NCBI RefSeq assembly: GCF_900111245.1
Contig: NZ_FOGO01000016.1
Span: 1-64,000, forward strand
Length of the DNA stretch: 64,000 nt
Reading direction: 5' to 3'
DNA from: Streptomyces qinglanensis
GTDB lineage: Bacteria; Actinomycetota; Actinomycetes; Streptomycetales; Streptomycetaceae
The notes below the pieces were generated by a model, which saw only the letters and a list, made by a program, of their open reading frames with translations, was not told the origin of the DNA and did not search any database. How positions within the stretch are numbered: position 1 is the first letter of the stretch; every line of letters begins with the position of its first letter. This document shows, in pieces, positions 8,841 through 17,317 of this stretch. A program made the translations under genes and the position numbers.

Positions 8841-9724
8841 TGCCGGCCACCACCGGGCAGGAGGCCAGGCGTGCCGCCGTCCTCGGATCACCGGTCGCCC
8901 ACTCCCTCTCGCCGGTGCTGCACCGGGCCGCCTACGCCGAGCTGGGCCTCGGCAACTGGACCTATGACCGGTATCAGGTGGACGAGCAGGGCATCGGCGA
9001 CTTCCTCGCCCGCCTGGACGACCGGGCGGGCCGATGGGCGGGGCTGTCCCTGACCATGCCGCTGAAGCGGGCCGTCATCCCGCTTCTCGACGGGATCAGC
9101 CCGACGGCCGCCTCCGTGGAAGCCGTCAACACCGTGCTCTTCACCGAGGACGGGCGCCGCACCGGGGACAACACCGACGTCCCGGGCATGGTCGCCGCGC
9201 TCCGGGAGCGGGGCATCAGCACCGTCGAGAGCGCCACCGTGCTGGGCGCGGGCGCCACCGCCTCCTCCGCGCTGGCCGCCCTCGTGCAGGTCTGCGGGGG
9301 CGGGAGCGGCACGACCGGTGAGATCGGCGAGATCGGCGAGATCACCGTCTATGTGCGCAGCGCCGAGCGCGCCCGTGAGATGCGGGGCTGGGGGGAGCGG
9401 CTCGGAGTGGCCGTACGGACGGCCGACTGGGCACGGGCCGCCGAGGGGCTGGGGGCGCCGCTGGTCATCTCCACCACTCCCGCCGGCGCCACCGACGGGC
9501 TCGCCGCCGCCGCACCCGCCGTGGGCGGCACCCTCTTCGACGTCCTCTACGACCCGTGGCCGACCGCCCTGGCCGCCGCCTGGAACGGCCCCGTCCTGGG
9601 CGGCCTCGACCTGCTGGTGCACCAGGCCGTGCTCCAGGTGGAGCTGATGACCGGCCGAGGACCCGCACCGCTCGCCGCCATGCGGGCGGCCGGCGAGGCG
9701 GAGCTGGCGGCCCGCGCGGGATGA
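8840..9724 (+). CDS. aroE: Shikimate dehydrogenase (NADP+)
   Basis: 294 residues, reducing 3-dehydroshikimate to shikimate. Visible motifs are the substrate loop GSPVAHSLSPVLHRAAY near 12-28, LTMPLKRAV with the catalytic Lys near 74, NTV...TGDNTD near 95-113, and the nucleotide-binding GAGATASSALAAL near 136. The ATG overlaps the mltG TGA, and 178 bases separate it from aroC, so it probably joins the alaS-mltG transcript and feeds the aroC-aroK-aroB group downstream. Confidence 0.93.
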   Translation: MPATTGQEARRAAVLGSPVAHSLSPVLHRAAYAELGLGNWTYDRYQVDEQGIGDFLARLDDRAGRWAGLSLTMPLKRAVIPLLDGISPTAASVEAVNTVLFTEDGRRTGDNTDVPGMVAALRERGISTVESATVLGAGATASSALAALVQVCGGGSGTTGEIGEIGEITVYVRSAERAREMRGWGERLGVAVRTADWARAAEGLGAPLVISTTPAGATDGLAAAAPAVGGTLFDVLYDPWPTALAAAWNGPVLGGLDLLVHQAVLQVELMTGRGPAPLAAMRAAGEAELAARAG

Positions 9725-9902
9725 CCCGGCGGCCGTCGGGCCGCCCGGCCGGTCCCCGGGGGGCCACAGGCCGGTTCCGGCAGCCGCGGGCGCTGCCCAC
9801 ATGGCGGGACGGTACGGGCTTGGGGCAAGCGCCTCAGCGGCGGCATGGGAGGATCGTGCGCAGGAACGTGGACGGGCCGCGAAGCGGCCGAGAGGAGCAC
9901 CG

Positions 9903-11087
9903 TTGAGCAGGTTGCGCTGGCTGACCGCGGGGGAGTCGCACGGCCCCGCACTCGTGGCGACCCTGGAGGGGCTGCCCTCCGGCGTCCCGGTGACCACCGA
10001 CATGGTCGCCGACGAGCTGGCCCGGCGCCGCCTGGGCTACGGCCGCGGCGCCCGGATGAAGTTCGAGCGCGACGAGGTCACCTTCCTCGGCGGCGTACGG
10101 CACGGCCTCAGCCTCGGGTCGCCGGTGGCGGTCATGGTGGGCAACACCGAGTGGCCCAAATGGCAGCAGGTGATGGCGGCCGATCCGGTCGACCCCGCGG
10201 AGCTGGAGCAGTCGGCCCGCAACGCCCCGCTCACCCGGCCCCGGCCCGGCCACGCTGACCTCGCGGGGATGCAGAAGTACGGCTTCGACGAGGCCCGGCC
10301 GATCCTGGAGCGCGCCTCGGCCCGCGAGACCGCGGCGCGCGTCGCGCTCGGCACGGTGGCGCGCTCGTACCTGCGGGAGACCACCGGCGTCGAGATCGTC
10401 TCGCACGTGGTGGAACTGGGCGCGGCGCAGGCGCCGTACGGCACCGTCCCGGAGCCGGGTGACGTGGCCCGGCTGGACGCCGACCCGGTGCGCTGCCTGG
10501 ACGCCGCGGCGAGCGAGGCGATGGTCGCGCAGATCGACCAGGCGCACAAGGACGGCGACACCCTCGGCGGCGTCGTCGAGGTCGTGGCGCACGGCGTACC
10601 CGTCGGCCTGGGCTCGCACGTGCACGGGGACCGGCGGCTGGACTCGCGGCTGGCCGGGGCGCTCATGGGGATCCAGGCCATCAAGGGCGTGGAGCTGGGC
10701 GACGGCTTCGCCCTGGCCCGGGTGCCCGGCTCCCAGGCGCACGACGAGATCGTCCCGGGCCCGGACGGCATCCGCCGGGCTTCCGGGCGCAGTGGCGGCA
10801 CCGAGGGCGGTCTGTCCACCGGCGAGCTGCTGCGGGTACGCGCCGCGATGAAGCCGATCGCGACCGTGCCGCGTGCCCTGGCCACCGTCGACGTGCGCAC
10901 CGGCGAAGCCGACAAGGCGCACCACCAGCGGTCCGACGTGTGCGCCGTGCCCGCGGCGGGGATCGTGGCCGAGGCCATGGTCGCGCTGGTGCTCGCGGAC
11001 GCGGTGGCCGAGAAGTTCGGCGGGGACAGCGTCACCGAGACCCGCCGCAACGTCCGCGGCTTCCTCGACAACCTGGAGATCCGGTGA
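9903..11087 (+). CDS. aroC: Chorismate synthase
   Basis: 394 residues, converting 5-enolpyruvylshikimate-3-phosphate to chorismate with reduced FMN. Signatures are LTAGESHGPALVATLEG at the N-terminus, the RPGHADLAGMQKYGFDEARPILERASARETAARVA region (FMN/substrate site) near 107-140, and RSGGTEGGLSTGE near 300. The TTG at 9903 is chosen because GAGGAG lies 5-10 bases upstream, the protein then starts at the conserved LRWLTAGESHG, and the length matches relatives; an upstream ATG would add 34 unsupported residues. The last bases overlap aroK. Confidence 0.95.
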   Translation: MSRLRWLTAGESHGPALVATLEGLPSGVPVTTDMVADELARRRLGYGRGARMKFERDEVTFLGGVRHGLSLGSPVAVMVGNTEWPKWQQVMAADPVDPAELEQSARNAPLTRPRPGHADLAGMQKYGFDEARPILERASARETAARVALGTVARSYLRETTGVEIVSHVVELGAAQAPYGTVPEPGDVARLDADPVRCLDAAASEAMVAQIDQAHKDGDTLGGVVEVVAHGVPVGLGSHVHGDRRLDSRLAGALMGIQAIKGVELGDGFALARVPGSQAHDEIVPGPDGIRRASGRSGGTEGGLSTGELLRVRAAMKPIATVPRALATVDVRTGEADKAHHQRSDVCAVPAAGIVAEAMVALVLADAVAEKFGGDSVTETRRNVRGFLDNLEIR

Positions 11088-11617
11088 CCGGGCCCCTCGT
11101 CGTGCTCGTCGGCCCGATGGGGGTCGGCAAGTCGACCGTCGGCGCGATCCTCGCCGAGCGGCTCGGTGTGACCTGCCGCGACACCGACCGGGACGTCGCG
11201 GAGCAGGCGGGCAAGTCCGTCTCGGACCTCTTCCTGGAGGAGGGCGAGCCGCACTTCCGCGAGCTGGAGCGGGCGGCCGTGGCCGCCGCGCTGAGCGAGC
11301 ACCGCGGAGTGCTCGCCCTCGGCGGCGGCGCCGTCCTCGCCGAGGAGACCAGGGCGCTGCTGGCCGGACGGCCGGTCGTGTTCCTGGAGATGGGGCTGAC
11401 CGAGGCCGTCAAGCGTGTCGGGCTGGACGCTCCGCGCCCCCTGCTCGTCATCAACCCGCGGCAGCAGTGGCGCAGGTTGATGGAGGAGCGCAGACCGCTC
11501 TACACCGAGGTGGCCCGCGTCGTCGTCAGTACCGAGGACCGCACGCCCGACCAGGTCGCCGACGAGATCCTCACCGCCCTTCAGCTACCGTCCACCCAGC
11601 CGGAGAAGCAGCAATGA
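11084..11617 (+). CDS. aroK: Shikimate kinase
   Basis: 177 residues, phosphorylating shikimate at the 3-OH. It has the Walker A GPMGVGKSTVG near 10-20, the shikimate-binding DTDRDV near 34, FRELERAAV near 60, GGGAV near 80, and the lid Arg region RPLLVINPRQQW near 117. The GTG overlaps the aroC stop (GTGA) and the stop overlaps the aroB start (ATGA), so aroC, aroK and aroB are translationally coupled. Confidence 0.95.
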   Translation: MTGPLVVLVGPMGVGKSTVGAILAERLGVTCRDTDRDVAEQAGKSVSDLFLEEGEPHFRELERAAVAAALSEHRGVLALGGGAVLAEETRALLAGRPVVFLEMGLTEAVKRVGLDAPRPLLVINPRQQWRRLMEERRPLYTEVARVVVSTEDRTPDQVADEILTALQLPSTQPEKQQ

Positions 11618-12714
11618 CAACCCAGGACTCCGCCGTCACCCGGATCGCCGTCCGCGGCTCGGCGGGCACCGACCCCTACGACGTGCTCGTGGGACGGCAG
11701 CTCCTCGGCGAACTCCCCGCTCTGATCGGCGCCGACGCGCAGCGGGTCGCCGTCCTGCACCCCGAGGCGCTGGCCTCGACCGGGGAGGCGCTGCGCGAGG
11801 ACCTGGCGGGCCAGGGGTACGAGGCCATCGCCGTCCAGTTGCCCAACGCCGAGGAGTCCAAGACCGCGGAGGTCGCGGCCTACTGCTGGAAGGCACTGGG
11901 CCAGACCGGATTCACCCGTACCGACGTGATCGTCGGGGTCGGCGGCGGGGCCACCACCGACGTGGCCGGTTTCGTCGCGGCCACCTGGCTGCGCGGGGTG
12001 CGCTGGGTCGCGGTGCCGACCACCGTGCTGGGCATGGTGGACGCCGCGGTGGGCGGCAAGACCGGTATCAACACCGCCGAGGGCAAGAACCTGGTGGGCG
12101 CCTTCCATCCGCCCGCCGGGGTGCTGTGCGACCTCGCGGCGCTGGAGTCGCTGGGGGTGCACGACTACGTCAGCGGCCTCGCGGAGGTCATCAAGGCGGG
12201 TTTCATCGCCGATCCGGCCATCCTGGAGCTCATCGAGTCCGACCCGGCGGCCGCGCGGACGCCCGAGGGCCCGCACACCGCCGAGCTGATCGAACGCTCG
12301 ATCAGGGTGAAGGCGGAGGTGGTCTCCGAGGACCTGAAGGAGTCGGGCCGCCGCGAGATCCTCAACTACGGGCACACCCTCGGCCACGCGATCGAGAAGA
12401 ACGAGCGCTACGACTGGCGGCACGGTGCGGCCGTCTCGGTCGGCATGGTCTTCGCCGCCGAACTCGGCCGGATCGCCGGCCGTCTCGACGACGCGACGGC
12501 CGACCGGCACCGCGCGGTGCTGGAGTCGGTCGGGCTGCCCGTCAGCTACCGCGGCGACCAATGGCCCAAGCTGCTGGAGACCATGAAGGTCGACAAGAAG
12601 TCCCGCGGCGACCGGCTGCGCTTCATCGTGCTCGAAGGACCGGCCAAGCCGGCCGTCCTGGAGAGCCCCGACCCCGCGATGCTGCTGGCGGCGCACGCCG
12701 AGATCGCCGCCTGA
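11614..12714 (+). CDS. aroB: 3-dehydroquinate synthase
   Basis: 366 residues; forms 3-dehydroquinate from DAHP, the second shikimate step, using NAD+ and a divalent metal. Motifs: GVGGGATTDVAGFVAATWLRGV near 109-130, PTTVLGMVDAAVGGKTGIN near 138-156, KNLVGAFHPP near 161-170, the metal region SGLAEVIKAG near 187 and REILNYGHTLGHAIE near 249-263. It ends the aro operon 40 bases before a strong hairpin. Confidence 0.96.
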   Translation: MTTQDSAVTRIAVRGSAGTDPYDVLVGRQLLGELPALIGADAQRVAVLHPEALASTGEALREDLAGQGYEAIAVQLPNAEESKTAEVAAYCWKALGQTGFTRTDVIVGVGGGATTDVAGFVAATWLRGVRWVAVPTTVLGMVDAAVGGKTGINTAEGKNLVGAFHPPAGVLCDLAALESLGVHDYVSGLAEVIKAGFIADPAILELIESDPAAARTPEGPHTAELIERSIRVKAEVVSEDLKESGRREILNYGHTLGHAIEKNERYDWRHGAAVSVGMVFAAELGRIAGRLDDATADRHRAVLESVGLPVSYRGDQWPKLLETMKVDKKSRGDRLRFIVLEGPAKPAVLESPDPAMLLAAHAEIAA

Positions 12715-12753
12715 CATCCTGTCCGGAACCGGCGCCGCCCCGGGCGGCCCGGG

Positions 12754-12786
12754 GCCTCCGCCCCGCCCACCGGGCGGGGCGGAGGC
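12754..12786 (+). terminator. Terminator hairpin after aroB
   Basis: A perfect 15-bp GC-rich stem (12754-12768 with 12772-12786) with a 3-base loop lies 40 bases after the aroB stop. There is no U tract, as is usual for Streptomyces terminators. Confidence 0.75.
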
Positions 12787-12949
12787 GGCCGGTCGCGCGG
12801 GAACCGGGGGACCCGGCGCGCGCGTCGGGCACTCGGGAGCGGACCCGGCCGTTCACACCGAGACGGGCGGGGAAGGTACCGTCAGTATTCGCACAACACT
12901 CGGCGTTGCGCCGCAACGCCTTCACACGCGGGACGGAGTTGGGGTCCGG

Positions 12950-13933
12950 ATGCAGCACAACGGTGCCCAAGGCGCCTACGGAGGCTACGGGGCGCAGTGG
13001 CCCGCACCCCCGCCGGCCCCAGGTGCCCGTTCGGCACCGGAACCGGTGCCGCAGCACCCCCATCCGCAGGCGCCACCGCCGCGACCGCACCCTCAGGCCC
13101 CTCCGCCGCAGCCTCCTCACCCTCATGCCCCGGCGGCCCCGGCCCCCCAGCCTGCGCAGCCGCCGCAGCCCGCACAGCCGCCCCAGCAGCACACGCGCCC
13201 CGTTCCGGACCGGGCTCCGGCCGAGTCCGCGCCGCCCGCGCCCCCGGCGGGCGCACCCCCGCAGCCGCGCAGCGCGCCGCCCGGGGGAGAGTCGACGGGC
13301 CACGTCAAGCTGCCCCCGGGCGCGCCGGTCGAGGTCCCGGCCCCCGGCGCCACCCCGGCCCAGTTGGACGCCACCCGGGCCGCGGTCGCCGTCCTGCTGA
13401 TCGGTCCGGCTGGTGCGGGCAAGACCACGGTCGCCCGCTACTGGGCCGGGCACCGAGCGGTCCCCACGGCCCACATCAGCCTCGACGACGTACGCGAGTG
13501 GGTGCACTCGGGCTTCGCCGACCCGCAGACGGGCTGGAACGAGAACTCCGAGGCCCAGTACCGCCTGGCCCGGCGGACCTGCGGCTTCGCGGCCCGCAAC
13601 TTCCTGGCCAACGGCATCTCCTGCATCCTGGACGACGCGGTCTTCCCCGACTGGCCCGTCATCGGGCTCGGCGGCTGGAAGCGGCACGTGGGCCCCGGCC
13701 TCATCCCCGTGGTGCTGCTGCCCGGACTGGACATCGTCCTGGAGCGGAACGCGGAGCGCTCCGGCAACCGGCGGCTCTCCGACGAGGAGGTGGCGCACAT
13801 CCACGGCCGGATGGCGGGCTGGTACAGCTCCGGGCTGCCGATCATCGACAATTCCCGGCAGGACGTGGCCAGCACCGCGCACATGCTGGACAACGTGGTC
13901 GCCCGCAGCCTGGCCAGCCCGGTGAGCTGGTGA
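12950..13933 (+). CDS. P-loop ATP-binding protein with Pro-rich N-terminus
   Basis: 327 residues in two parts. Residues 1 to about 145 are low complexity, mostly Pro, Ala, His and Gln. The rest is a kinase-like P-loop domain: VLLIGPAGAGKTTVARYWAG (Walker A near 148-165), SLDDVREWVHSGFADPQTGWNENSEAQ, then ISCILDDAVFPDW as a Walker B-like strand and a basic LERNAERSGNRRLSDEEVAHIHGRM lid. This resembles AAA_33/zeta-toxin/polynucleotide-kinase-like phosphotransferases, but the substrate is unknown. It lies alone between the aroB terminator and the M24 homologue. An 8-bp hairpin (12902-12920) sits in its leader; an SD-like GGACGGAG is about 20 bases before the ATG and GGGGT is nearer. Confidence 0.75.
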   Translation: MQHNGAQGAYGGYGAQWPAPPPAPGARSAPEPVPQHPHPQAPPPRPHPQAPPPQPPHPHAPAAPAPQPAQPPQPAQPPQQHTRPVPDRAPAESAPPAPPAGAPPQPRSAPPGGESTGHVKLPPGAPVEVPAPGATPAQLDATRAAVAVLLIGPAGAGKTTVARYWAGHRAVPTAHISLDDVREWVHSGFADPQTGWNENSEAQYRLARRTCGFAARNFLANGISCILDDAVFPDWPVIGLGGWKRHVGPGLIPVVLLPGLDIVLERNAERSGNRRLSDEEVAHIHGRMAGWYSSGLPIIDNSRQDVASTAHMLDNVVARSLASPVSW

Positions 13934-13986
13934 CCGGCGACGGCAGCACTGCTGTGCGGACCTCTCCCGCGGGCGCTCCCCGAGGT

Positions 13987-14025
13987 GGCCGCCGGGCCCG
14001 GAGCGGCCCGGCGCTCCCGGCGGCC
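13987..14025 (+). terminator. Possible terminator hairpin
   Basis: A 10-bp perfect inverted repeat (ggccgccggg with cccggcggcc) around a 19-base GC-rich loop, in the gap after the P-loop gene. It is a candidate end for that transcript; no U tract. Confidence 0.4.
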
Positions 14026-14111
14026 GCCCCGCCGTTCGGCAGGTGAGCTGACGATCGTTCCCGGGTCGCCCGCACGGCCGTGTCCGGGCGGCCGTCCGGC
14101 CGGGCGCTGCG

Positions 14112-14117
14112 TACCCT
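14112..14117 (+). promoter_or_regulatory. -10 box, leaderless start of the M24 homologue
   Basis: TACCCT ends 6 bases before the ATG at 14124 and no Shine-Dalgarno sequence is present, so transcription probably begins at the start codon. Confidence 0.45.
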
Positions 14118-14123
14118 CGGCAT

Positions 14124-15281
14124 ATGTCCGAGGTGCATGTCTCCCGCCGTGCCCGGCTGCGTGACCGCTGCGCGGCGAGCACCGCCCACGACGGTCCCGC
14201 CGACGCGGTGCTGATCTCCCGTCCCGCCAATGTCCGGTACCTGACCGGCCGTGCCGCGCCCGGCAGCGTCCTGCTGCTGGGTCCGGACGGCGCGGACACC
14301 CTGGTGTCGGCTCCGGGAGAGGGCCCGGCGAACGGTGCCCATCCGGCCGACGACCTGCGCGAGCTCACCCTGGAGGTGCCGAGCGGGGCGGAGTCCGCCG
14401 AGGCGCACGGTGCCGCCGGGTACGACGCCGCCGTGGCCGCCGCCGGGATCGCCGAACGGAGCGGTGCCGGTGCGCTGGCCGTGGAGGAGCATCATCTGAC
14501 CGTCGCGCGGCACCGGGCGCTGGCGGCCGTCGCGCCCTCGGTGCGGCTCGCGGACCTCGGGCTGGCGGTGGAGCAGCAACGGGTGATCAAGGACGAGGAG
14601 GAGATCTCCGCGCTGCGGGTCGCCGCCGAGATCACCGATCAGGCCCTCGGTGAGCTGCTGGAGTCGATCCTGGTGGGTCGCACCGAACGGCATCTCGCGC
14701 TGGAGCTGGAGCGCCGGCTCATCGACCACGGCGCCGAGGGCGCCGCGCTCCCCACCTCGGTCGCGGCCGGCCCCAACTCCGGGCTGCCCGGTCACCGGCC
14801 GACCGACCGGCGGGTGGAGGAGGGGGATTTCCTCGCCGTCCGGCTGGGTGCCCGCTACCGCGGCTACGGCTGCCAGATCGGCCGTACCTTCGTCATCGGC
14901 ACGGCGCCCGAGACCTGGCAGATCGAGCTCTACGACACCGTTTTCGCCGCTCAGCGGGCTGCCCGGGAGTCGCTGGGGCCGGGTACCGAGTGCCGTGAGG
15001 TGGACCGCGCCGCGCGCCAGGTGCTGGCGGCGGCGGGGCACGGGGCGGCGCTGGGGGAATCGACGGGCCACGGGGTCGGCCTGGAAATCGGTGAGGACCC
15101 TCGGCTGTCGCCCGAGGCCGTGGGTAAACTGGACGCTTGTGTGCCGGTCACCGTCCAACCGGGGGTCCATCTCCCGGGCCGGGGCGGTGTCCGGATCGAC
15201 GACACACTCGTCGTCCGCCCACAGGCGGACGGCGGACCCGAGCTACTCACCATCACGACCAAGGAGCTGCTCGCCCTCTAG
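14124..15281 (+). CDS. M24 (Xaa-Pro peptidase-like) protein lacking most metal ligands
   Basis: 385 residues with the creatinase N-terminal domain (about 8-140) and a pita-bread M24 domain (about 155-385). Active M24 enzymes bind two metals through Asp, Asp, His, Glu, Glu. Here the equivalents read Arg240 (AVRLGA for VDFGA), Gln251 (YGCQIGRT for YxSDxTRT), His316 (GHGVGLE, kept), Gln345 (VTVQPG for VxxEPG) and Asp359 (GVRIDDT for GVRIEDT). Three ligands are lost and one is changed conservatively, so peptidase activity is unlikely. The position before efp is where other actinobacteria carry a pepQ-type gene. It starts without an SD. A binding or regulatory role is possible; I would not call it an aminopeptidase. 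Confidence 0.85.
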   Translation: MSEVHVSRRARLRDRCAASTAHDGPADAVLISRPANVRYLTGRAAPGSVLLLGPDGADTLVSAPGEGPANGAHPADDLRELTLEVPSGAESAEAHGAAGYDAAVAAAGIAERSGAGALAVEEHHLTVARHRALAAVAPSVRLADLGLAVEQQRVIKDEEEISALRVAAEITDQALGELLESILVGRTERHLALELERRLIDHGAEGAALPTSVAAGPNSGLPGHRPTDRRVEEGDFLAVRLGARYRGYGCQIGRTFVIGTAPETWQIELYDTVFAAQRAARESLGPGTECREVDRAARQVLAAAGHGAALGESTGHGVGLEIGEDPRLSPEAVGKLDACVPVTVQPGVHLPGRGGVRIDDTLVVRPQADGGPELLTITTKELLAL

Positions 15282-15365
15282 CCCCCGCGGGGGCTCAGCC
15301 CACGGGCCGTCGGAGGCGTGGCAGTCGCCCTGGTCTCCGCAGCAGTCTCAGGAGATTCCGCAACC

Positions 15366-15932
15366 GTGGCATCCACGAACGACCTCAAGAACGGCATGGT
15401 GCTCAAGCTCGACGGCGGCCAGCTCTGGTCCGTTGTCGAGTTCCAGCACGTCAAGCCCGGCAAGGGGCCGGCTTTTGTCCGTACGAAGCTGAAGAACGTC
15501 CTCTCCGGCAAGATCGTCGACAAGACGTTCAACGCGGGCACCAAGGTCGAGACGGCCACCGTGGACCGACGGGACATGCAGTTCTCGTACATGGACGGCG
15601 ACTACTTCGTCTTCATGGACATGCAGACCTTCGATCAGCTCCACATCGACCGCAAGACCGTCGGTGACGCGGCCAACTACCTGATCGAGGGCTTCGACGC
15701 CACGGTCGCGCAGCACGAGGGCGAGGTGCTCTACGTGGAGCTGCCCGCCGCGGTCGAGCTCAAGATCAAGCACACCGAACCGGGCGTCCAGGGTGACCGC
15801 TCCACCGGTGGCTCCAAGCCCGCCGAGCTGGAGACGGGCTACAGCATCCAGGTGCCGCTCTTCATCACCACCGATGAGAAGATCAAGGTCGACACGCGCT
15901 CCGGTGAGTACCTCGGCCGGGTGAACAGCTAA
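15366..15932 (+). CDS. efp: Elongation factor P
   Basis: 188 residues, three beta-barrel domains; relieves ribosome stalling at polyproline. The acceptor loop reads PGKGP at residues 31-35 with Lys33 at the tip, the loop type reported for an EF-P subfamily that works without Lys modification. The final domain carries TGYSIQVPLFITTDEKIKVDTRSGEYLGRVNS. GTG 15366 follows AGGAG at 15350-15354; an upstream in-frame ATG at 15318 would add 16 unsupported residues. nusB starts 2 bases after its stop. The proline-rich proteins in this window (12950, mltG) are obvious EF-P clients. Confidence 0.97.
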   Translation: MASTNDLKNGMVLKLDGGQLWSVVEFQHVKPGKGPAFVRTKLKNVLSGKIVDKTFNAGTKVETATVDRRDMQFSYMDGDYFVFMDMQTFDQLHIDRKTVGDAANYLIEGFDATVAQHEGEVLYVELPAAVELKIKHTEPGVQGDRSTGGSKPAELETGYSIQVPLFITTDEKIKVDTRSGEYLGRVNS

Positions 15933-15934
15933 CC

Positions 15935-16360
15935 GTGGCCGCACGCAACAAGGCCCGCAAGCGCGCCTTCCAGATCCTCTTCGAGGCCGACCAGCGCGGC
16001 GCCGACGTGCGCACCGTGCTCGCGGACTGGTTGCGGCTCGCCCGGACGGATTCCCGGCAGCCGCCGGTCTCCGAGTACACGATGACCCTCGTCGAGGGCT
16101 ACGCGGGCAACGCCGCGCGTATCGACGAGCTGCTGTCCACCTACGCGGTCGACTGGACCCTGGACCGGATGCCCGATGTGGACCGGGGCATCCTGCGGCT
16201 GGGCCTCTACGAGCTGCTGTGGGTGGACGAGGTACCCGACGCGGTCGCGATCGACGAGGCCGTTCAGCTCGCCAAGGAGTTCTCGACGGACGAGTCGCCC
16301 GGTTTCATCAACGGCCTGCTCGGCCGGTTGAAGGAGCTCAAGCCGACGCTCCTGCGCTGA
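15935..16360 (+). CDS. nusB: Transcription antitermination factor NusB
   Basis: 141 residues, all-helical. The protein binds boxA RNA with S10 in rRNA antitermination complexes. Characteristic parts are ARNKARKRAFQILFEADQRG at the N-terminus, LDRMPDVDRGILRLGLYELLW near 81-101 and PDAVAIDEAVQLAKEFSTDESPGFINGLLGRL near 105-135. The GTG follows the efp stop by 2 bases, so translation is probably coupled. It is convergent with bldD. Confidence 0.96.
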   Translation: MAARNKARKRAFQILFEADQRGADVRTVLADWLRLARTDSRQPPVSEYTMTLVEGYAGNAARIDELLSTYAVDWTLDRMPDVDRGILRLGLYELLWVDEVPDAVAIDEAVQLAKEFSTDESPGFINGLLGRLKELKPTLLR

Positions 16361-16462
16361 CACCCGCCCGCCGCGACGGGGAGAGTTTCCGCTCTTCCCG
16401 CCGGCAGGGGGTGTCCCGGCCCGGTGGCCGGGGGCAGCGGTGTATCCGGCGAGGGCAGCGGC

Positions 16463-16500
16463 ATCCCGGCCCGGAGGCAGCAGTATCCCGGCCCGGAGGC
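16463..16500 (+). repeat. Short direct repeat between nusB and bldD
   Basis: The 16-mer atcccggcccggaggc occurs at 16463-16478 and 16485-16500 (22-base period), with degenerate copies just upstream. It lies in the 376-base gap between convergent nusB and bldD, which otherwise holds only the terminator. No function is evident. Confidence 0.6.
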
Positions 16501-16547
16501 CGGGGAGAAGCGGCCGCGGCGGCCGGGAGAGCGGCCGCGTGAAACGA

Positions 16548-16612
16548 ACCGGCGGTGCCGGACCGACCAGGATCCGTCCGAGGACGGGTGGGGCCGGTCC
16601 GGCACCGCCGGT
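16548..16612. terminator. Bidirectional terminator between nusB and bldD
   Basis: A perfect 17-bp inverted repeat, accggcggtgccggacc (16548-16564) with its complement at 16596-16612. The 31-base loop holds a second small stem (ccgtcc-ga-ggacgg). It sits between convergent genes, so it can stop transcripts from both sides. Confidence 0.75.
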
Positions 16613-16736
16613 CTGCGCCGCGGAGCGGATCGCCGTCGCGCGGCGGGCAGGGAGCCCGGCGCGGACGGATGTGCTGCCCGACGTCGAGGGGCGGACCCCC
16701 GACGGGACGGAGGGGGTGCGCCTCCTCGCCGAGGGG

Positions 16737-17237
16737 TCAGACCTCTTCGTGCGAGACGGCCCGGCGGGCGTCCGCGTCGAGCACGCCCCAGCCGATGAGC
16801 TGCTCCGTCAGCACGGAGGGCGACTGGTCGTAGATGACGGCCAGGGTCCGCAGGTCGTCCTGGCGGATGGAGAGGACCTTGCCGTTGTAGTCCCCGCGCT
16901 GCGACTGGATCGTCGCCGCGTACCGCTGGAGCGGACCCGCCTTGTCGGCCGGTACGTGGGCCAGGCGCTCCAGGTCGAGCACCAGCTTCGGCGGCGGCTC
17001 GGCGGCCCCGCCCGGAGTGGTGCCCGGCAGCAGCTCCTGCACCGGCACTCCGTAGAAGTCGGCCAGCTCGGCGAGGCGCTGCACGGTCACGGCCCGGTCG
17101 CCGCGCTCGTACGAGCCCACCACGACCGCCTTCCAGCGGCCCTGGGACTTCTCCTCGACACCGTGGAGGGAGAGACCTTGCTGGGTACGGATGGCGCGGA
17201 GCTTGGCTCCGAGCTGTTTGGCGTATTCGCTGGACAT
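16737..17237 (-). CDS. bldD: Developmental master regulator BldD
   Basis: 166 residues. Residues 1-70 form the XRE-type DNA-binding domain (YAKQLGAKLRAIRTQQGLSLHGVEEKS...VVGSYERGDRAVTVQRLAELADFYGVPVQELL). The C-terminal domain carries the c-di-GMP-binding signature R114-G-D and R125-Q-D-D. In Streptomyces a cyclic-di-GMP tetramer dimerises BldD, which then represses sporulation genes and its own gene during vegetative growth. ATG 17237 starts at the conserved MSSEYAKQLGAKLR. Two matches to the BldD operator lie 66-94 bases upstream, in line with autoregulation. Confidence 0.97.
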   Translation of the reverse strand: MSSEYAKQLGAKLRAIRTQQGLSLHGVEEKSQGRWKAVVVGSYERGDRAVTVQRLAELADFYGVPVQELLPGTTPGGAAEPPPKLVLDLERLAHVPADKAGPLQRYAATIQSQRGDYNGKVLSIRQDDLRTLAVIYDQSPSVLTEQLIGWGVLDADARRAVSHEEV

Positions 17238-17302
17238 ATGGCTCCCCGGACGCTGTTTCGCTGAGCGGCTGCGCCATGCGGTTCGCTGCGCCGCGCGCTT
17301 CG

Positions 17303-17316
17303 TAACTCACTGTGAG
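17303..17316 (-). promoter_or_regulatory. BldD box 1
   Basis: taactcactgtgag matches 8 of 9 defined positions of the BldD operator consensus as I recall it (TNACNCWGNGTNAN) and contains a CTCAC-t-GTGAG palindrome. It lies 66 bases upstream of bldD. Confidence 0.6.
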
Positions 17317-17317
17317 G

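Noticed and set aside
9801..9902. Longer aroC starting at ATG 9801
   Set aside because: The extra 34 residues are not like chorismate synthase and TTG 9903 has a good RBS.
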